Shown here: positions 1-8,661 of the stretch, piece by piece
How positions within the stretch are numbered: the stretch's first letter is position 1
How the letters are laid out: each line of letters begins with the position of its first letter
Assembly (NCBI RefSeq): GCF_025947285.1
Contig: NZ_CP110008.1
Coordinates: 2,185,001-2,249,000 of the forward strand
DNA length: 64,000 bases
From: Flavobacterium sp. N2820
Lineage (GTDB): Bacteria > Bacteroidota > Bacteroidia > Flavobacteriales > Flavobacteriaceae
Direction: 5' to 3'
Position numbers and translations under genes: made by a program
The notes under the pieces: generated by a model
What the model was told of the DNA's origin: nothing
Databases searched by the model: none
The model's input: the letters and a program-made list of their open reading frames with translations, nothing else

Positions 1-606
1 TGCTGTTTTAACATCTGCTTGTTTGAAGTGTAATTCTGTTTTGTTTTTAATAACAAACTGCTTTGGCATCATTCCTTGTTCCTCTTTTTCACCTTCTTTA
101 GCTACTTGATCAAATGGAAAATACTGTCCAACCTGAGTTCCAACATAAAAAACTTGTTTTTGACCTTGTACATCAATAGTTTTTGTCATTAATGGCATGT
201 TTTTGTCAAAATGCATTTTTGCCCAAAAATTCACCATATGCGTAGCAATGAAAACTAAAATAACGGTTCCTAAAACAGCCATGTTTCTTGAAGCAAAACT
301 TGTATTTGCTGATGGATTTGTTTTTGCATAACCTATTGGTCTAGCTTTTTTGTTTTGGATTGTTAATAATATTCCATCAATAGCGTGGAATAAAATTGAA
401 ATGTACGTTAAATAAGAAAGTAATTTTACCGCTGGATTGGTAGTCATAAACAATGCATACTGATTAAAATTCAATGCGTTGTTTGGAACAAGCAATTGAA
501 GATTTCCTGCTAAATGACCCGCCAAAAACAAGCATAAAAATAAACCTGTAAGAGCCATCCAATATTTCTTTGCAATAGATGACTTTAAAAGTGCTGATTT
601 TGCCAT
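1..606 (-). CDS. sdhC: Succinate dehydrogenase cytochrome b subunit (partial, 3' end beyond the left edge)
   Basis: Open from an ATG at 604-606 to the window edge, giving 202 codons with no stop. The protein starts MAKSALLKSSIAKKYWMALT and has several hydrophobic membrane segments with histidines (GHLAGN near residue 30, LFHAIDG near 90, FIATHMVNFW near 125), as in the Bacteroidota-type SdhC/FrdC haem-b membrane anchor that passes electrons from succinate to menaquinone. Family length is a little over 220 residues, so only the last part is missing. sdhA and sdhB would be expected beyond the left edge. A good promoter lies just upstream (644-674). Family assignment is by recognition of the sequence pattern; the haem ligands are inferred. 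Confidence 0.88.
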   Translation of the reverse strand, partial: MAKSALLKSSIAKKYWMALTGLFLCLFLAGHLAGNLQLLVPNNALNFNQYALFMTTNPAVKLLSYLTYISILFHAIDGILLTIQNKKARPIGYAKTNPSANTSFASRNMAVLGTVILVFIATHMVNFWAKMHFDKNMPLMTKTIDVQGQKQVFYVGTQVGQYFPFDQVAKEGEKEEQGMMPKQFVIKNKTELHFKQADVKTA

Positions 607-643
607 AATTTTATTTGATTGTAATAGTTTTATAAAAATCAAA

Positions 644-674
644 CAAAAATACAGCTATTTGAAATTAACTACAA
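644..674 (-). promoter_or_regulatory. Bacteroidota-type promoter of sdhC
   Basis: On the minus strand TTG (672-674), a 20-base spacer and TATTTTTG (644-651) match the known Flavobacterium/Bacteroides consensus TTG-N17-23-TAnnTTTG. The start codon lies about 38 bases downstream of the -7 box. Confidence 0.7.
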
Positions 675-781
675 CCTTTTGTAGCTAATTTATAATGAAT
701 TTAAAATAATCCAACTTTCGTTGAATATCAAGACTTTACACTCTTTAAAAATAAAAAATGTATATTAATTTTGCGAAATAA

Positions 782-1654
782 TTATTTTACATAGCTAGGA
801 ATTAATCCTCTTAATCCCATATCCACAACGTTTTCTCCAATTGAAGGCTCATATTTTCCATCTACAGTTACTTCTTGCCATTCGAAACTATTGTTGACAG
901 AAAGCGACAATGTAACCACTACATCTTGGGTTTCACTACCATTGATTACTAAGTTTTCAGCAAATTTTCCTGTAACTACACAAGACCCAGATGGAATTGG
1001 GGATGTACTCGCAATAGGATTGGGAACAGTTGTTGCCCCAGCAGGTGCTTGACCTGATGTAGCATAAGGAAAATCATTCAATGCAAATGCCCAATATCCT
1101 TGAGAACGGTTAGCATTTACTGGAAAAGAATTACTACCGATAAAATGTGTATTAATATATGTATTATAACCTACAAAACTCGCTAATCTACCCTGATAAT
1201 CTATTCCATTATTTCTGATAGAAATATTATAATCTTGGTACGCAAGAGAAACTCGCACATATTCGTAATTGCCTTGTGCCACTTGACTCAATGGGATTTT
1301 TAAAAAAGTTTCACCTTCACTCACAAGTATTGCTTGATCAAAATCAATGGCCACCGAACCGCCTTCGATAGTTTCTGCTGCGTGATATAAAACAGTTCCA
1401 TCACCTAATTGCGTGTAGGCTGTTGGGGATAATTCGAAATAATGTGCAGAAATTGCATTAAAATCAGGAGATTGTGCTGCATTTCCTGGCGCAACACTTG
1501 AAGGCTGTCCTAGATTATTCAAGCGAACTTGATTAGGATCGAATTGAAATTTCACAATTAAATAAGGCTCTTCTGCCTTGTCATCTGCATCCTCACAAGA
1601 GAAAAAAGTAAAAGCACCAATGACTAAAGTGAATAAAACTACTAATTTTTTCAT
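782..1654 (-). CDS. Predicted lipoprotein of unknown function
   Basis: 290 residues. The N terminus MKKLVVLFTLVIGAFTFFSC ends in a lipobox-like cysteine at residue 20 followed by acidic residues (EDADDKAEE), so export and lipidation by the Lgt/LspA pathway are expected. The mature part is rich in beta-prone and polar residues and contains a Ser/Pro/Thr-rich linker near residues 205-225 (TVPNPIASTSPIPSGSC) followed by a segment reading FAENLVINGSETQDVVVTLS. I do not recognise a named family with certainty; it resembles the surface or periplasmic lipoproteins common in Flavobacteriia. It lies alone between sdhC and a palindromic spacer element. Confidence 0.75.
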   Translation of the reverse strand: MKKLVVLFTLVIGAFTFFSCEDADDKAEEPYLIVKFQFDPNQVRLNNLGQPSSVAPGNAAQSPDFNAISAHYFELSPTAYTQLGDGTVLYHAAETIEGGSVAIDFDQAILVSEGETFLKIPLSQVAQGNYEYVRVSLAYQDYNISIRNNGIDYQGRLASFVGYNTYINTHFIGSNSFPVNANRSQGYWAFALNDFPYATSGQAPAGATTVPNPIASTSPIPSGSCVVTGKFAENLVINGSETQDVVVTLSLSVNNSFEWQEVTVDGKYEPSIGENVVDMGLRGLIPSYVK

Positions 1655-1670
1655 ACTATCGATTGTTATC

Positions 1671-1735
1671 TAACCCTGATTGGAGTGATAGCTCCCGATT
1701 TATCGGGACTATAACGGAAAGCAGGAACCCAACTT
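1671..1735. repeat. Palindromic intergenic element, probable dispersed repeat
   Basis: This G+C-richer block stands out from the A+T-rich spacers around it. Its centre is a 7-bp inverted repeat, TCCCGAT (1693-1699) and ATCGGGA (1702-1708), flanked by the words aaccctgattggagtgatag and aacggaaagcaggaaccc. There is no second copy in the window. I infer from its composition and placement between two same-strand genes that it is a REP-like intergenic element. Confidence 0.5.
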
Positions 1736-1775
1736 TAAACAAAACCATATCGCTTGGTTTCAAAATAAGACGATT

Positions 1776-2627
1776 TTAATAGGTTTTTGTTACATCTTCA
1801 TCTATAACGAGAATAAAGTCGGCTTTATTGTAGTGTTCGGCTTCTAATTTTGTAATATCTTTTTGTTCTACAGTGGCAATGGTAATAATTTTTATTTCAG
1901 CATCTAATTTTTTCAAATACCAATTGATTCCTTCATAATTATCCGAATGATAGGTTCCATTGTAATGCACAAAAGTGCTGTTTTCTTTTCTGTTTTTATG
2001 AATAAAATAAGCCATTGTTGCGTCTTTTATGGCTTGTGCTTTTGGCATTTTATCCCCTGCATGCCCGCCTTGCATTCCCATCATGCTTTTATAACCTGGT
2101 AAATTAATGTCAAATTCAATTGGCAACGGCGCTATCCAAGACTTTTCTTGAGCAGAAAGCGAATCCAAAGCCTCCAAATCTTTCTTAAATACCAGAGAAG
2201 CATATCTTCGAGGTACATTTGTTGCGATAAAACTGAATTTCTTTTCTTTTGCAAAATCGACCAAAGGTTTGTAATCGGTTTTGTAATTTTTCCAAAGTCG
2301 CGCTGATGAATCCAATTGTTTTTGATTGATTTCACCTTTTAAATAGAAGTCAAGTTGCATTTGATTATCTGCTTCGAGCATTTCTGCGCCTAAAACTAAC
2401 GGTTTTTTTTCTGCTAAATCTTTAGTAAATTCCAGTTGCAACCAATGCACTACAGAATTGTCATGATATTCTCCAAACAATACAACTTCAGCTTTTTCTC
2501 CTGCTTTTAACAGTTTTTCATACGAAGTTTTTTTGCCGTTCTTATCAAAAATTTGATAGGCCTTTTTGTCTTGTGCAGCACTTATAATCGTAGCAAATAA
2601 AAGGATACTTGTTATTATTTTTTTCAT
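1776..2627 (-). CDS. ChaN-like haem-binding uptake family protein
   Basis: 283 residues with a cleavable signal peptide (MKKIITSILLFATIISAAQ), so periplasmic or outer-membrane associated. Typical ChaN/DUF399 (Cofac_haem_bdg) motifs are present: VVLFGEYHDN near residue 48, LGAEMLEADNQ near 80, NVPRRYA near 137, and a C-terminal HYNGTYHSDNYEGI block near 220. The family binds haem in Campylobacter ChaN; a role in iron or haem handling is inferred here and has no direct support from the sequence. It starts three bases after the stop of the BNR-propeller gene at 2631-5408, so the two are very likely co-transcribed. Confidence 0.85.
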   Translation of the reverse strand: MKKIITSILLFATIISAAQDKKAYQIFDKNGKKTSYEKLLKAGEKAEVVLFGEYHDNSVVHWLQLEFTKDLAEKKPLVLGAEMLEADNQMQLDFYLKGEINQKQLDSSARLWKNYKTDYKPLVDFAKEKKFSFIATNVPRRYASLVFKKDLEALDSLSAQEKSWIAPLPIEFDINLPGYKSMMGMQGGHAGDKMPKAQAIKDATMAYFIHKNRKENSTFVHYNGTYHSDNYEGINWYLKKLDAEIKIITIATVEQKDITKLEAEHYNKADFILVIDEDVTKTY

Positions 2628-2630
2628 AAT

Positions 2631-5408
2631 TTATTTTTTTGGCGCACTAATTTCAAACGAACTATTTTCTGTTGCTTTATCTTTTGAAAGAACTCCTTTA
2701 TATTTTCCAATTGGCACATAAAATTTCTTGTTTTCCGACGCTATGATTTTGATTTTTTTGTCTTTTTTATTCCACTTTTCAGCATCTTCTTTTGCCAGCA
2801 AATAATCATACGTAAACGAATTTAATCCTTTTTTTGCGGCTATTTTTTGAGTATGAACGACCATTCCTATTTCATTTGCAATGGTAAAATTCACAACTCC
2901 ATCGGCATTTGAATAGAACCAAATTTCTTGAGATGGCTCACTCGGTTTTCCCCAAGCATAATTTTGACTTCCCCATCGGTCTGATTTGATTCGATCATTC
3001 ACTTTGAACAAATGAATGCTTTTAGCTAAAACCTCGTTCGTCAGTTCTTGCACTTTTGAAATGTCAATCTTGTAAATAGAACGACCATGGGTTCCAACAA
3101 TTAATTCTTTCGCTTTGGTTTGAATTACCAAATCATGAACCGCAACTTTTGGCATTCCATTTGAAAAATCTTGCCAAGTTGCCCCTTTATCTAACGAAAT
3201 AAATAAACCATTATCGGTTCCAACATATAAAATATTCTCGTTTGACGAATCTTCTACAATTACGTTTACCGCATTTGTTAATCCATTTGAAATCGATATC
3301 CAAGTTGCTCCAAAATCTTCGGAAACAAACGCATAACTTTCAAAAACATCATTTCTATAACCATTTAAAGTCGCGTAAACTCTTTCCTTTTTGTGAGTTG
3401 ATGCAAGAACTCTCGAAACCCATAAATTTTGAGGCAAATTACCCGAAATCAATTGCCATGAAACACCGCCATCTTTCGAAACATGTATTTTTCCATCATC
3501 AGAACCTGCATAAAGTAATCCAAATTGGAATTTACTTTCTGAAATGGTAGTTAACGTTCCAAAAGCTACATTTCCTTCTTTTGCTCCATTGGTCAAATCT
3601 TCTGAAATCTTTTCCCAAGTTTCCCCTTGATTCATAGAACGGTGTAAAAATTCCGAACCCATGTACAAAATATCTTGGTTGTGCGAAGACAATAAGATAG
3701 GGGTTTGCCAATTGAAACGATAGGGTTTTTCACCTTTTGGTGCTTTTGGCGTGATGTAATCAAACTTACCTTCTTTTTGATTGATTTTGTAGTAATTCCC
3801 AAATTGATAACCTGTAAAAACTACATCTGTATTGCGACTATCAATCTGAATTTGCATACCATCACCACCAATCAATTCTTGATACGGATATTTTCCTTCT
3901 TGATGCCAAGCTACATTGTGTGAGTAATTATTTGGTCCAAACCAAACGCCGTTATCTTGCATCCCGCCATAGACATTATAATTTTCTTGATAATCGACAT
4001 TTACCGCATAAAACTGACTCACAGCTTCGTTATTGCATTTAATCCAATGTGCTCCATTGTCATACGAAATATTCACACCACCATCATTACCATTGATAAT
4101 ATGATTTGGATTTTCGGGATTTACCCAAGTTACATGATGATCGGCATGAACGTTTTCTTTTGAAATAGCAGTAAATGTCTTTCCACCATCTTCCGAAAAT
4201 AATAACGGAACGCCACCAATATAAACACGATTTTGGTTTTTCTCATCAACCGAAATGTTCGCAAAGTAATAGCCGTAGGTATAAAACATATCGTCAATGT
4301 AATTCTGATTCGTTTTTTTCCATGATTTTCCGCCATCTTCCGATTGGTAAACTTCGCAACCAATTACTTCTGTTTCAAATAACGCTTTATTCGCATCAGA
4401 AAGGATTGCTAAAACTTCTTTTGGTTCCATGTTATTATTGGCAACCCAGTTTTTAATATTTTCGGCTCGATATTTATCTCTAAAACCGCTTTCTTTCAAA
4501 GCAATATTCAGCTCTTTATTTGAAATTTCCATGAAATCAGCTCCTGGAGTTGATAACATTGTGGTCAATTTATTTTTTGAAGCTGTTTTTGGTCGTTTGT
4601 TCTGATTATCAACAACAGCATAAATTACGTTATCATTGAATAGTGCCAAACCAATTCTTCCCACACCTTCATTCGCTGGAAATCCACTTTCTTTTGTAGT
4701 GACTAATTCCCAAGAAGTTCCGCCATCTTCACTTTTATAAATACCCGATTTTTCGCCATCACCATCAAAATGCCACGCTTTTCTATCTTTTTGCCAAGAA
4801 GCCGCAAACATGATTTTTGGATTATTTTTCGAAACCGCTAAATCAATAATTCCAGTATCTTCCGCAACGAACAAAGTTTGTTTCCACGATTTTCCGCCAT
4901 CAGTTGATTTGTAAATACCGCGTTCTTTATTCGTTGTATACAAATGTCCAACAGTCGCAACTACAATTTCATTCAAGTTACTTGGGTTCACCCAAATTCG
5001 ACTAATATGATGTGAATCGTTCAATCCTAAATTTTCCCAAGTTTTGCCTTTATCCGAAGATTTTAAAACCCCAACTCCAGCATACGAAGAGCGCGAAGCA
5101 TTTACCTCACCTGTTCCAACCCAAATAGTTCCAGAATTCCAATCCACCGTAACCGAACCACAATTTACGGTTTCGGATGCATCCATAACTGGTGAAAAAG
5201 AAGTTCCATTGTTGTTGGTATACCAAAGTCCGCCTGTAGCATAAGCGACATAAAATTCGGTTGGATTTTTCGGATTTACTGCCAAATCTACCACACGACC
5301 ACTCATAATAGTTGGTCCGATATTCTTAGCTTCCACTTGATTAAACAAAGTGTTTTGAGCAATTGTTGATTGTATAATCAATAAAAACAGTAGCGTAATT
5401 TGCTTCAT
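2631..5408 (-). CDS. Secreted BNR/VPS10-type beta-propeller protein (glycosyl-hydrolase-like)
   Basis: 925 residues with a signal peptide (MKQITLLFLLIIQSTIAQ). The chain carries many sialidase-type Asp-box repeats: SSDKGKTWE, STDGGKSWK, SEDGGTSWE, SEDGGKSWKK, SEDGGKTFT, SKDGGVSWQ, SEDFGATWI and SLDKGATWQ, as in the VPS10/sortilin-like and oligoxyloglucan reducing-end cellobiohydrolase propellers. Catalytic glycosidase residues cannot be assigned, so enzymatic activity is unproven. There is no type IX C-terminal sorting domain. It is upstream of and tightly spaced with the ChaN-like gene. Confidence 0.85.
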   Translation of the reverse strand: MKQITLLFLLIIQSTIAQNTLFNQVEAKNIGPTIMSGRVVDLAVNPKNPTEFYVAYATGGLWYTNNNGTSFSPVMDASETVNCGSVTVDWNSGTIWVGTGEVNASRSSYAGVGVLKSSDKGKTWENLGLNDSHHISRIWVNPSNLNEIVVATVGHLYTTNKERGIYKSTDGGKSWKQTLFVAEDTGIIDLAVSKNNPKIMFAASWQKDRKAWHFDGDGEKSGIYKSEDGGTSWELVTTKESGFPANEGVGRIGLALFNDNVIYAVVDNQNKRPKTASKNKLTTMLSTPGADFMEISNKELNIALKESGFRDKYRAENIKNWVANNNMEPKEVLAILSDANKALFETEVIGCEVYQSEDGGKSWKKTNQNYIDDMFYTYGYYFANISVDEKNQNRVYIGGVPLLFSEDGGKTFTAISKENVHADHHVTWVNPENPNHIINGNDGGVNISYDNGAHWIKCNNEAVSQFYAVNVDYQENYNVYGGMQDNGVWFGPNNYSHNVAWHQEGKYPYQELIGGDGMQIQIDSRNTDVVFTGYQFGNYYKINQKEGKFDYITPKAPKGEKPYRFNWQTPILLSSHNQDILYMGSEFLHRSMNQGETWEKISEDLTNGAKEGNVAFGTLTTISESKFQFGLLYAGSDDGKIHVSKDGGVSWQLISGNLPQNLWVSRVLASTHKKERVYATLNGYRNDVFESYAFVSEDFGATWISISNGLTNAVNVIVEDSSNENILYVGTDNGLFISLDKGATWQDFSNGMPKVAVHDLVIQTKAKELIVGTHGRSIYKIDISKVQELTNEVLAKSIHLFKVNDRIKSDRWGSQNYAWGKPSEPSQEIWFYSNADGVVNFTIANEIGMVVHTQKIAAKKGLNSFTYDYLLAKEDAEKWNKKDKKIKIIASENKKFYVPIGKYKGVLSKDKATENSSFEISAPKK

Positions 5409-5522
5409 CTTGAAAAATTTTGCTGAAAATTAGCCAAAATATTACGCTTCTACAAAATTTCTAAAGTATTTAACAACTTTTCATTTTTATCTTATTAATT
5501 TTGAAGAACAAAATATTACATT

Positions 5523-6815
5523 ATGAAATACCATCAAATAGACCGCGATTTGTACATTAAGAACAGAGCAAAATTCACGGCTCAAATGAAACCTAATAGT
5601 GTTGCGGTTTTTAATTCAAACGATATTTATCCGGTGAGTGCTGATAGTACTTTACCCTTTGCACAACACAGAGATATTTTCTATTTATCGGGTGTGGATC
5701 AAGAAGAAAGTATTTTATTGCTTTTTCCAGATGCGCCTTACGAACATTTGAAAGAAATTTTATTTTTAAAAGAAACCAACGAACATATTGCGATTTGGGA
5801 AGGTGAAAAACTTACCAAAGAACGAGCGTTTGAAGTTTCTGGAATTAAATCGGTGATTTGGTTGCAAGATTTCCACAAAACGTTGAAAGAAGTTATGGCG
5901 TATGCTGAAACAATCTACATCAACACCAACGAACATTACAGAGCTGTTATTGAAACAGAAACTCGTGAAGCGCGTTTTATCAAATGGTGGAAAGAAAATT
6001 ATCCAGCACACAAAGTAGAAAAATCAAATCCTATTTTACAAAGATTGCGTTCGGTAAAAGAAAGCGAAGAATTGGATTTAATCCAAAAAGCATGTGATAT
6101 TACCGAAAAAGGTTTTAGAAGAGTGTTGCAATTCGTAAAACCAAACGTTATGGAATATGAAATTGAAGCTGAATTTGCGCATGAATTCTTAAGAAATCGT
6201 TCGAAAGGTTTTGCTTACACGCCAATCATTGCTTCAGGTAATAACGCGAATGTATTGCACTATATCGAAAACAACCAACAATGTAAAGCTGGCGATTTGA
6301 TTTTATTAGACGTTGGTGCAGAATATGCTAATTATTCAAGTGATATGACACGTATGGTTCCGGTTTCGGGTCGTTTTACGGATAGACAAAAAGCGGTTTA
6401 TCAAGCGGTATTAAATGTGAAAAACGAAGCTACAAAAATGTTGGTTCCAGGCACATTATGGAAACTATATCATGTAGAAGTGGGCAAAATCATGACTTCT
6501 GAATTGCTTGGTTTAGGATTAATCGATAAAGCCGATGTGCAAAACGAAAATCCAGATTGGCCAGCGTATAAAAAATATTTCATGCACGGTACTTCACACC
6601 ACATGGGATTAGATACTCACGATTACGGATTATTACACGAACCAATGCAAGCCAACATGGTATTCACAGTTGAGCCAGGAATTTACATTCCGAAAGAAGG
6701 TTTTGGTATTCGTTTAGAAGACGATATGGTGATTCAAGAAAATGGCGCAGCATTCAACTTAATGCGCAATATTCCGATTGAAATTGAGGAAATTGAAGCG
6801 ATAATGAATGCTTAA
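5523..6815 (+). CDS. pepP: Xaa-Pro aminopeptidase (M24B, aminopeptidase P)
   Basis: 430 residues, the usual size for aminopeptidase P, which removes an N-terminal residue preceding proline. It has an N-terminal creatinase-like domain (about 1-165) and a C-terminal pita-bread domain. The five metal ligands are visible: D263 and D274 (LLDVGAEYANYSSDMTR, same 11-residue spacing as E. coli), H359 in HGTSHHMGL, E384 in TVEPGIYIP and E399 in RLEDDM. Cytoplasmic, two Mn(II) expected. Divergent from the BNR-propeller gene; a TAATTTTG -7 box at 5496-5503 lies upstream but lacks a clear TTG partner. Confidence 0.95.
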   Translation: MKYHQIDRDLYIKNRAKFTAQMKPNSVAVFNSNDIYPVSADSTLPFAQHRDIFYLSGVDQEESILLLFPDAPYEHLKEILFLKETNEHIAIWEGEKLTKERAFEVSGIKSVIWLQDFHKTLKEVMAYAETIYINTNEHYRAVIETETREARFIKWWKENYPAHKVEKSNPILQRLRSVKESEELDLIQKACDITEKGFRRVLQFVKPNVMEYEIEAEFAHEFLRNRSKGFAYTPIIASGNNANVLHYIENNQQCKAGDLILLDVGAEYANYSSDMTRMVPVSGRFTDRQKAVYQAVLNVKNEATKMLVPGTLWKLYHVEVGKIMTSELLGLGLIDKADVQNENPDWPAYKKYFMHGTSHHMGLDTHDYGLLHEPMQANMVFTVEPGIYIPKEGFGIRLEDDMVIQENGAAFNLMRNIPIEIEEIEAIMNA

Positions 6816-6844
6816 TTAATTTAAATACTATTAAAAACTTTAAA

Positions 6845-7129
6845 ATGTTAATCGGTTATTTTGACTATTTAATTATTGGCATTCTAATCTTTCTGAATAT
6901 TAAATTCTGGGAGAAGAATTTTAATTTTAAAGAAGGTTGTTTGATTTCAATTGGGCTATTTGGATTTATTTTGCCAATAATTTCTATTATTATAGAATTA
7001 CAAAGAGTAAAATTAAATGGTGGTTGGATGGATGGATTCGAAGTCATATATACATACCTAAGATTTCCGACATATTGGATAATAGGTTTTTTACAATTAA
7101 TTATTTTAAAGATAAAAAATATACCTTAA
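6845..7129 (+). CDS. Small hypothetical membrane protein
   Basis: 94 residues with about three hydrophobic stretches (IIGILIFLNIKF near 10-20, ISIGLFGFILPIISIIIEL near 35-53, YWIIGFLQLIILKI near 77-90). No family recognised. It begins 29 bases after pepP, is more A+T-rich than its neighbours and ends before a strong bidirectional hairpin. It could be a real minor membrane protein or accessory gene; the coding evidence is only an intact ORF with plausible membrane topology. Confidence 0.5.
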   Translation: MLIGYFDYLIIGILIFLNIKFWEKNFNFKEGCLISIGLFGFILPIISIIIELQRVKLNGGWMDGFEVIYTYLRFPTYWIIGFLQLIILKIKNIP

Positions 7130-7160
7130 AACTTTGGCTTGCAGAAATGTGAGCCGTTTT

Positions 7161-7226
7161 TTTTAGGAACACAGATTTAAGAAATTTTTAAAATTTATAT
7201 AATTTCTTAAATCTGTGTTCCTAAAA
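7161..7226. terminator. 26-bp perfect inverted repeat, likely bidirectional terminator
   Basis: Arms 7161-7186 and 7201-7226 are exact reverse complements with a 14-base loop; the outer ends are TTTT/AAAA. It lies between the convergent genes ending at 7129 (+) and 7229 (-), so it would end transcription from both sides. The arm is unusually long for an intrinsic terminator, suggesting a dispersed repeat in origin. Confidence 0.75.
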
Positions 7227-7228
7227 TA

Positions 7229-7621
7229 TTAAACCAACGGAATCACTTCCACAACCATTTCATTCCCGGCTTTGTCATAATAACTGCAAGTCATTTTATC
7301 CATCACTACAATCCATTTTTCAACACCCGATTTGGCGCAATCGTTTAAAAACGTCATGTAATCGGTGTTGCCTTGTTGGTGCGATTTTAAGTCGGATTTG
7401 AATTGCTCAACGTTACTTTCATCAGCAATAGTTAAGGTTTCTGAAAAGCCCTCTGAAGCAATTTGAAAATCATTGGCACCATAATAATGGGTATGATTGT
7501 CAAATACAAACGTTTCGAAAGAAGTAACACCAAGCGCAATAATGTCTTGCATGTATTTTGGAAAATCGGCACCGCTTTTTACTTTGGCGTGCGCTTCATG
7601 GATTTGTTGGATGGTGAACAT
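7229..7621 (-). CDS. DUF1398 (YbcV-like) family protein
   Basis: 130 residues, no signal peptide or membrane segment. The order of motifs (N-terminal IHEAHAKVKSGADFPKYMQD, then GVTSFETFVFDNHTHYYG, then C-terminal SGVEKWIVVMDKMTCSYYD) fits DUF1398, a small family of unknown function found in many bacteria and some phages. It stands alone. No biochemical role can be assigned. Confidence 0.8.
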   Translation of the reverse strand: MFTIQQIHEAHAKVKSGADFPKYMQDIIALGVTSFETFVFDNHTHYYGANDFQIASEGFSETLTIADESNVEQFKSDLKSHQQGNTDYMTFLNDCAKSGVEKWIVVMDKMTCSYYDKAGNEMVVEVIPLV

Positions 7622-7762
7622 GAGAGAATAATTTTATAGTGCTAAAATACGTTTTTTTAACAAACTTGCATTACAAAGAGCCGATTTCAGCATGACAAAC
7701 AAAACGAAAAAACTTTGGTTCCGAAGTTTCGAAATTTGCGTTTAAACTCTACCTTTGCCTAT

Positions 7763-8545
7763 ATGAAAACCACGAACTTCAAAAACACTAAAATCAGTTA
7801 CACCGAACAAGGAAAAGGAACGGCTGTGGTTTTATTGCATGGTTTTTTGGAAAATCAATCGATGTGGAAGGCGTTTGTTCCTGAATTGGTTAAAAAACAC
7901 CGTATCATCACTATCGATTTATTAGGTCATGGCGAAACAGAATGTCTAGGTTATGTCCACACGATGGAAGACCAAGCCGATATGGTGCATCATGTGTTGC
8001 ACGAATTAAAAATCAGGAAAGCGGTTTTGATTGGACATTCGATGGGTGGTTATGTAGCGTTGGCTTTCGCCGAATTGTATCCTGATAACGTCAAGGGAAT
8101 TGTGTTGCAAAACTCTACTTCAAGAGCTGATAGCGACGAACGAAAAGCAAATCGTGACCGTGCTATTGTGGCGGTGAAGCAAAACTATTCGGCTTTTATT
8201 CGCATGAGTATTGCCAATTTATTTAGTGAAGACAATCGTGAACGTTTAGCGGATATTATCGAAGAAGTGAAATTAGAAGCTTTAAAAACGCCACTTCAAG
8301 GTATTGTTGCGTCATTAGAAGGCATGAAAATTAGAAAAGACCGTGAAGTCATTTTGCATTTTGCGCCTTATCCAATTCAAATCATTTTAGGCAAAAAAGA
8401 TCCCGTTTTAAATTACAATGAAAATATAGAACAAATTGAAGGCACGCAAGTACAACTCACTACTTTTGAAGACGGTCACATGAGTCATTTTGAAAATCAA
8501 GCGGAATTATTGGCGGTTTTGAATGGATTTTTGAAAAAGGTTTAG
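7763..8545 (+). CDS. Alpha/beta-fold hydrolase
   Basis: 260 residues from ATG 7763. The open frame extends upstream to a TTG at 7715, but the TACCTTTG -7 box at 7750-7757 would then lie inside the gene, so 7763 is preferred and the mRNA may have almost no leader. The fold is shown by VVLLHGFLENQSMW (oxyanion region), the nucleophile elbow LIGHSMGGYVAL (Ser near residue 95), a strand-6 ILGKKDPVLNY acid and a C-terminal EDGHMSHFE histidine. Broad family of esterases, lipases and epoxide hydrolases; the substrate is unknown. Confidence 0.88.
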   Translation: MKTTNFKNTKISYTEQGKGTAVVLLHGFLENQSMWKAFVPELVKKHRIITIDLLGHGETECLGYVHTMEDQADMVHHVLHELKIRKAVLIGHSMGGYVALAFAELYPDNVKGIVLQNSTSRADSDERKANRDRAIVAVKQNYSAFIRMSIANLFSEDNRERLADIIEEVKLEALKTPLQGIVASLEGMKIRKDREVILHFAPYPIQIILGKKDPVLNYNENIEQIEGTQVQLTTFEDGHMSHFENQAELLAVLNGFLKKV

Positions 8546-8661
8546 TTATTTAACCGCAAAGCACGCAAAGTTTTTTCGCAAAGTTCGCAAATAATCAAAG
8601 CCATAAATTTCAGAGGTTCGCAGGATTTTAAATCTGTTGAAATCCTTTAATCCGTGGCAAA
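8546..8661. repeat. Convergent spacer with GCAAAG-type short repeats and a hairpin
   Basis: Between the convergent hydrolase and addB genes. The left half repeats gcaaag/cgcaaa words four times (8552-8592). The right half holds an AGGATTT...AAATCCT inverted repeat (about 8621-8645) and the word aatccgtgg. A related gacgcaaag...cacaaagc stretch lies at 48060-48085. These look like members of a dispersed intergenic repeat family; that is an inference. Confidence 0.45.

Noticed and set aside
7715..7762. Longer N-terminus for the hydrolase from a TTG codon
   Set aside because: The -7 promoter box TACCTTTG lies within it and the extra residues do not resemble a signal peptide or domain.
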